Shown piece by piece: positions 6,237 to 8,872 of a DNA stretch of 8,872 nucleotides. Each line of letters begins with the position of its first letter. Position 1 is the stretch's first letter. Source of the DNA: an uncultured Lachnospiraceae bacterium (lineage in GTDB: Bacteria; Bacillota; Clostridia; Lachnospirales; Lachnospiraceae); NCBI GenBank assembly GCA_910585255.1, contig CAJUEI010000162.1, positions 1 through 8,872 of the forward strand. Direction: 5' to 3'. Under the pieces are notes generated by a model. The model was given only the letters and a program-made list of their open reading frames with translations. It was not told the origin of the DNA and ran no database searches. Position numbers and translations under genes: made by a program.

Positions 6237-6455
6237 TTAAACTGTTCCGTTCTTCATCTGCTCTTCCTGGCGTCTAATCATCTGGCGAACCATTTCACCG
6301 CCTACAGAACCATTTTGTGCAGATGTTAAATCTCCATTGTAGCCCTGCTTCAATGGAACACCTATTTCAGATGCTACTTCCATTTTGAAACGGTCTAATG
6401 CTTCTCTTGCCTCTGGTACTTCCGCTCTGTTCGAACCTGTACTGTTGTTTGCCAT
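6237..6455 (-). CDS. Alpha/beta-type small acid-soluble spore protein (SASP)
   Basis: SASPs of this type coat and protect the DNA of dormant spores and are degraded by the GPR protease at germination. The 72-residue product has the usual size. It carries the two conserved blocks of the family. RFKMEVASEIGVPL (22-35) contains the GPR recognition region, with the expected cleavage after Glu26. NGSVGGEMVRQMIRRQEEQM (48-67) is the second DNA-binding helix block with its Gly-Gly. The start is the ATG at 6455: GGAGGTG (6462-6468) is 6 nt upstream. An in-frame ATG at 6470 overlaps that site and is rejected. The gene is a single unit with a sigma-G-like promoter about 125 nt upstream, a structured leader and a strong terminator, as expected for forespore expression. 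It shows that the organism, or its recent ancestor, makes endospores. Confidence 0.96.
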   Translation of the reverse strand: MANNSTGSNRAEVPEAREALDRFKMEVASEIGVPLKQGYNGDLTSAQNGSVGGEMVRQMIRRQEEQMKNGTV

Positions 6456-6461
6456 TTCATT

Positions 6462-6468
6462 CACCTCC
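6462..6468 (-). promoter_or_regulatory. Ribosome binding site fixing the SASP start at 6455
   Basis: GGAGGTG on the minus strand lies 6 nt before the ATG at 6453-6455. The upstream in-frame ATG (6468-6470) overlaps it. A 14-nt AT-only palindrome (6469-6482) lies immediately upstream. Confidence 0.85.
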
Positions 6469-6491
6469 ATAAAATATTTTATTGATTTATT

Positions 6492-6558
6492 TTATCCGAC
6501 AGAAGCCGTTCCCTATCTGACTTCTGCTTCAGAATCTTTCTGAACTTCTGTCGGATAA
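6492..6558 (-). repeat. Long inverted repeat forming a structured SASP mRNA leader
   Basis: Two perfectly complementary 14-nt arms (6492-6505 and 6545-6558) enclose 39 nt. Inside, a second perfect 7-bp inverted repeat with a 3-nt loop (6528-6544) is stacked flush against one outer arm. A third CAGAAG-complementary hexamer at 6521-6526 could pair with 6500-6505 instead, giving an alternative fold. The element lies between the predicted transcription start (about 6575) and the ribosome binding site. It is not followed by a T-run in either direction, so it is not an ordinary terminator. I do not recognise it as a known RNA class. Confidence 0.7.
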
Positions 6559-6581
6559 GTTCCGTTCATCTATCGTAATCC

Positions 6582-6611
6582 TATTATGTGCAGGATAAAA
6601 AGAAATATAAT
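6582..6611 (-). promoter_or_regulatory. Sigma-G-like forespore promoter of the SASP gene
   Basis: The minus strand has CATAATA (6582-6588), matching the sigma-G -10 consensus CATNNTA. A 17-nt spacer follows, then ATTATA (6606-6611), which partly matches the GHATR-type -35. The downstream gene is a SASP, a classic sigma-G target. The leader would be about 120 nt, long for such a gene. Confidence 0.6.
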
Positions 6612-6847
6612 GGGAATTCATCCCAAACAAAAACCTTTCTTATTTTTAAATAATATAAGACTTTGCAGCAACCACATTTAGATAACGATTTTTTATAAAT
6701 TCTCCCCTCTTTTTCAAACTCTAATATTTTCCCAAAAACTATTCCATACCACCAGACTAATTGAAAATAAACCCTAGTCATTTTCTTACGGATCGATTAC
6801 AATAAAACTATCATTTCTAATGATCCTATTTTTATTATTTTATTTTT
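6612..6847. other. AT-rich intergenic stretch between SASP promoter and the small Cys-rich gene
   Basis: There is no convincing gene here. A 65-codon minus-strand frame (6584-6781) lacks a ribosome binding site and runs through the SASP promoter. Small inverted repeats are visible, ATCATT-3-AATGAT (6810-6824) among them, located where a regulator of the small plus-strand gene might bind. A -10-like TACAAT lies around 6798-6803 on the plus strand, but its -35 is poor, so the promoter of the small gene is not settled. Confidence 0.5.
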
Positions 6848-6860
6848 AAGGAGGCAACCT

Positions 6861-7034
6861 ATGCAGACACAGTGTAATGAATGTACTTATTATCAATATG
6901 ATGAAAGCGAAAGCACCTATTTTTGTACCGTAAGCCTAGATGAAGATGAAATGGCACACCTTCATTTAGATTCCCGTTTTATCTGTCCCTATTTTCAATC
7001 TAATAATGAATATCAAATTGCAAAAAAACAATAA
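6861..7034 (+). CDS. Small four-cysteine protein (57 residues), probable metal-binding
   Basis: This is the only plus-strand gene. AAGGAGG (6848-6854) lies 6 nt before ATG, an excellent ribosome binding site. The 57-residue product begins MQTQCNECTYYQYDE and has cysteines at 5, 8, 22 and 42 in a CxxC...FC...ICPYF layout, suggesting a zinc-ribbon-like or other metal site. The middle (SLDEDEMAH) is acidic. It resembles a family of very short Cys-rich proteins widespread in Lachnospiraceae that I believe is annotated as DUF6472, from memory and not checked. It is cytoplasmic, with no signal or membrane segment. Function is unknown. It converges on the sugar kinase gene with only 10 nt between stop codons. 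Confidence 0.85.
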   Translation: MQTQCNECTYYQYDESESTYFCTVSLDEDEMAHLHLDSRFICPYFQSNNEYQIAKKQ

Positions 7035-7050
7035 TCCATATTTTTTATGC
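7019..7050. terminator. Weak bidirectional hairpin at the convergent gene ends
   Basis: GCA plus an A-run (from 7019) and a T-run plus ATGC (to 7050) form an almost symmetrical AT-rich hairpin that spans both stop codons. Each strand carries its own T-run in the 3' arm. With only 10 nt between the genes it is the sole visible terminator candidate for both. The stem is weak and has an unpaired base. Confidence 0.3.
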
Positions 7051-8655
7051 CTTTAAACAATCCACCGCCATTCTCTCCACAGGAAGCCCAGCCTGGTACC
7101 GCTCCATAAACTGCTCAAAACCTGCTGCATCTGCTGCATCAGGCTGCATTTGATTTCCCATCTTTCCTGAAAATACCCGTTCTTCCAAAAATCGATCCAA
7201 TCCCTCTCCTTCCGTTTTATACAGCATAAAAGAAGCCAAAAGAGCAATTCCCCATGCTCCGCCCTCTCCTGCCGTCTCCAGTACAGAAACAGGTGTATTA
7301 ATTGCAGCCGCAAGAATCCTTTGCCCCACTCCCTTTGTCTTAAAAAATCCTCCATGTCCAAAGATCTGATCCGCCTGCACTCCCTCCTCTTTCAATAAAA
7401 TATCCAGTCCCGTCTTTAAAGCTCCAAGTGCCGTAAATAAATGCACCCGCATAAAATTCGCCAAACAAAACCGACTCTTTGCTTCTCTTACAAACAGCGG
7501 CCGTCCCTCCTCCAATTCTGTAATATGCTCTCCAGAAAAATAATTATAGGCTAAAAGTCCGCCGCAGTCTGCATCTCCTTCCAATGCCTTTTGATACAGC
7601 ACCGTATATAACTGATCCGGCTCTGCCTTTATTCCAAAGCAATCCGCAAATTCCCTAAAAATCCCAACCCAGCTATTCAAATCGGAAGTACAGTTATTAC
7701 AGTGCACCATAGCCACCGGATCACCTGCCGGTGTAGTAACCAGATCAATCTCTTTATGTACCCGCTTCAATTCCCTTTCCAACACAATCATAGCAAATAC
7801 GGAAGTCCCAGCAGATACATTTCCGGTTCGCTTTGCTACACTATTGGTAGCTGCCATACCAGTTCCAGCATCTCCTTCTGGAGGACAGAGCAGACTGCCT
7901 GCCTGCAGCTTTCCGCTTTTATCCAAAAGTCTTGCTCCCTCTTCCGTCAAAGTACCTGCTCTCTCACCGGCAACCAATACTTTAGGAAGAATTTCCTCTA
8001 ATTTCCATCCAAGATTCTTTGTTTCTATTATTCCATCAAATTTCTCTATCATTTCTTTCTTATAGTTTTTAGTTTGACTGTCAATAGGAAACATACCAGA
8101 TGCCTCTCCTATCCCAAGCACTTTTTCTCCAGTTAATTTCCAATGAACATATCCGGCAAGTGTACTAAGATAAGAAATCTTTCTAACATGTTCTTCTTGA
8201 TTTAGAATCGCCTGATACAGATGTGCAATGCTCCATCTCTGTGGAATATGATATTGAAATAATTCGGTCAATTCCTCCGCTGCCTGTGCAGTAATTGTAT
8301 TCCGCCAAGTACGAAAAGGAACCAAAAGTTCCCCATTCCGATCAAAAGCCATATAGCCATGCATCATTGCACTAAATCCAATTGCACCAATTCTTCTTAA
8401 CTCTGTTCCATATCGAGCTTCTACCTCTTTTTCCAACTGCTGATAACAGGACTGAAGACCTGTCCAAATATCTTCTAAATGATACGTCCAAATCCCATCT
8501 TCATAACGATTTTCCCAATCATAAGAACCCTGTGCAATCGGATTATTTTGTTCTCCAATTAAAACTGCCTTTATACGGGTAGAACCAAACTCAATTCCAA
8601 GCACGGTTCTTCCTTGGTTAATTCTCTCTTTTACAGAATCTGTTGTGTTATCCAT
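7045..8655 (-). CDS. FGGY-family carbohydrate kinase (xylulokinase/ribulokinase-like)
   Basis: FGGY kinases phosphorylate sugars with ATP in the cytoplasm. The 536-residue product is full length. The N-terminal phosphate motif GIEFGSTRIKA (20-30) has Glu where many relatives have Asp. FSAMMHGYMAFDRNGEL (94-110) and the arginine pair in FRTWRN (114-119) belong to the sugar-binding half. The likely catalytic base is Asp262 in EGDAGTGM. The second phosphate motif is GNVSAGTS (278-285) and the adenosine motif GEGGAWGIALLAS (463-475). HCNNCTSDLNSW (318-329) recalls clostridial kinases often found beside araD, so L-ribulose or D-xylulose is likely, but I cannot fix the substrate. AGGAGG (8663-8668) sits 7 nt before ATG. 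It has its own promoter and no other sugar gene is in the window. No cre-like operator is seen. Confidence 0.93.
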   Translation of the reverse strand: MDNTTDSVKERINQGRTVLGIEFGSTRIKAVLIGEQNNPIAQGSYDWENRYEDGIWTYHLEDIWTGLQSCYQQLEKEVEARYGTELRRIGAIGFSAMMHGYMAFDRNGELLVPFRTWRNTITAQAAEELTELFQYHIPQRWSIAHLYQAILNQEEHVRKISYLSTLAGYVHWKLTGEKVLGIGEASGMFPIDSQTKNYKKEMIEKFDGIIETKNLGWKLEEILPKVLVAGERAGTLTEEGARLLDKSGKLQAGSLLCPPEGDAGTGMAATNSVAKRTGNVSAGTSVFAMIVLERELKRVHKEIDLVTTPAGDPVAMVHCNNCTSDLNSWVGIFREFADCFGIKAEPDQLYTVLYQKALEGDADCGGLLAYNYFSGEHITELEEGRPLFVREAKSRFCLANFMRVHLFTALGALKTGLDILLKEEGVQADQIFGHGGFFKTKGVGQRILAAAINTPVSVLETAGEGGAWGIALLASFMLYKTEGEGLDRFLEERVFSGKMGNQMQPDAADAAGFEQFMERYQAGLPVERMAVDCLKA

Positions 8656-8679
8656 TAAAAAACCTCCTGTTTTTTATTT

Positions 8680-8708
8680 ATCATACATGAATCCAAATTC
8701 TATTGCAA
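8680..8708 (-). promoter_or_regulatory. Promoter of the FGGY kinase gene
   Basis: The minus strand has TTGCAA (8703-8708), a 17-nt spacer and TATGAT (8680-8685), a reasonable sigma-A promoter. Transcription would start near 8673, only about 18 nt before the ATG, leaving a very short leader that just contains the ribosome binding site. Confidence 0.6.
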
Positions 8709-8741
8709 CTCTAAAAATTACATAAATAACATAGTGAAAAA

Positions 8742-8872
8742 TTATAATGCACTAAAAAAGTTCCTAAAGAGGACGCCAGAGTACAAGAAAGAACTGCTGT
8801 TCCGCTCTCCAGAAAGCAGAAGCTCTAAGAGACTGTCTAATATCTTTTCATTTTCTTCCCAATGTGTTATAA
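8742..8872. other. Unresolved edge segment, possible gene end or mobile-element end
   Basis: Bases 8756-8830 are clearly richer in G+C than the flanks. On the minus strand one frame is open from the window edge to a TAA at 8742-8744 (42 codons, ending SALF-like residues FRNFFSAL), which could be the C-terminus of a gene outside. On the plus strand another frame is open from a GTG at 8734 to the edge, without a ribosome binding site. The plus-strand string GAGACTGTCTAA at about 8830 recalls the ends of some insertion sequences in Clostridia. The window ends before any of these can be confirmed. Confidence 0.25.

Noticed and set aside
6492..6558. Long inverted repeat as a transcription terminator or MITE
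   Set aside because: No T-run on either side, it lies upstream of the SASP start, and no target-site duplication flanks it.
6584..6781. 65-codon minus-strand frame
   Set aside because: No ribosome binding site before its ATG, odd composition, and it runs through the sigma-G-like promoter of the SASP gene.
7053..7361. 102-codon minus-strand frame inside the kinase gene
   Set aside because: It overlaps the kinase C-terminal region, which carries conserved FGGY motifs in the other frame; a shadow frame.
8656..8760. Catabolite (cre) or AraR-type operator upstream of the kinase
   Set aside because: Nothing matching the cre pattern or a clear palindrome was found around the promoter.
1..8872. 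tRNA, rRNA, CRISPR array or known riboswitch
   Set aside because: No regularly spaced direct repeats, no cloverleaf-like segment and no recognisable riboswitch or T-box signature on reading both strands; a covariance-model scan would be the proper check.

Overview
The window looks like chromosomal DNA from a low-GC, spore-forming anaerobic Bacillota, most likely a member of Lachnospiraceae or a close relative. The reasons are the AT-rich composition, strong GGAGG-type ribosome binding sites, an alpha/beta-type spore DNA-binding protein (SASP), an HPr with both His15 and Ser46, and a small four-cysteine protein of a type I associate with that family. The family assignment is inference from gene content, not from a search. 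All genes lie on the minus strand except one 57-residue gene on the plus strand at 6861-7034.

Right to left, in the direction of minus-strand transcription. (a) 8656-8872 is an upstream region with a kinase promoter and an unresolved edge segment. (b) 7045-8655 encodes an FGGY-family sugar kinase of the xylulokinase/ribulokinase type. (c) 6861-7034 is the convergent small Cys-rich gene. (d) 6180-6611 is a self-contained spore-protein unit: a sigma-G-like promoter, a long structured leader with a 14-bp perfect inverted repeat, a 72-residue SASP and a strong hairpin terminator. (e) 4562-6086 is a two-gene operon (unknown 133-residue protein plus an alpha/beta hydrolase of the monoacylglycerol lipase type). 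It is driven by an exact consensus TTGACA-17-TATAAT promoter with an inverted repeat just upstream, and it ends in a probable terminator. (f) 466-4495 is a four-gene operon: a two-helix membrane protein, a nine-helix membrane protein with a long Ser/Ala/Arg/Asn-rich tail, the diadenylate cyclase cdaA, and its regulator cdaR (YbbR repeats). (g) 12-407 is HPr (ptsH) with its own extended -10 promoter and terminator. The terminator is followed at the window edge by a ribosome-binding-site-like GGGGAGG, so another gene probably starts just outside.

Functionally, the centre of interest is the c-di-AMP synthesis module. In many Bacillota, cdaA-cdaR is followed by glmM. Here it is preceded by two uncharacterised membrane proteins in the same transcript and followed by the PTS phosphocarrier HPr. 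The hydrolase operon, SASP and sugar kinase look like independent units. In four genes (HPr, the two-helix membrane protein, the 133-residue protein, SASP) the longest reading frame starts upstream of, or inside, the Shine-Dalgarno sequence. The starts given here are the internal ATGs with correctly spaced ribosome binding sites.
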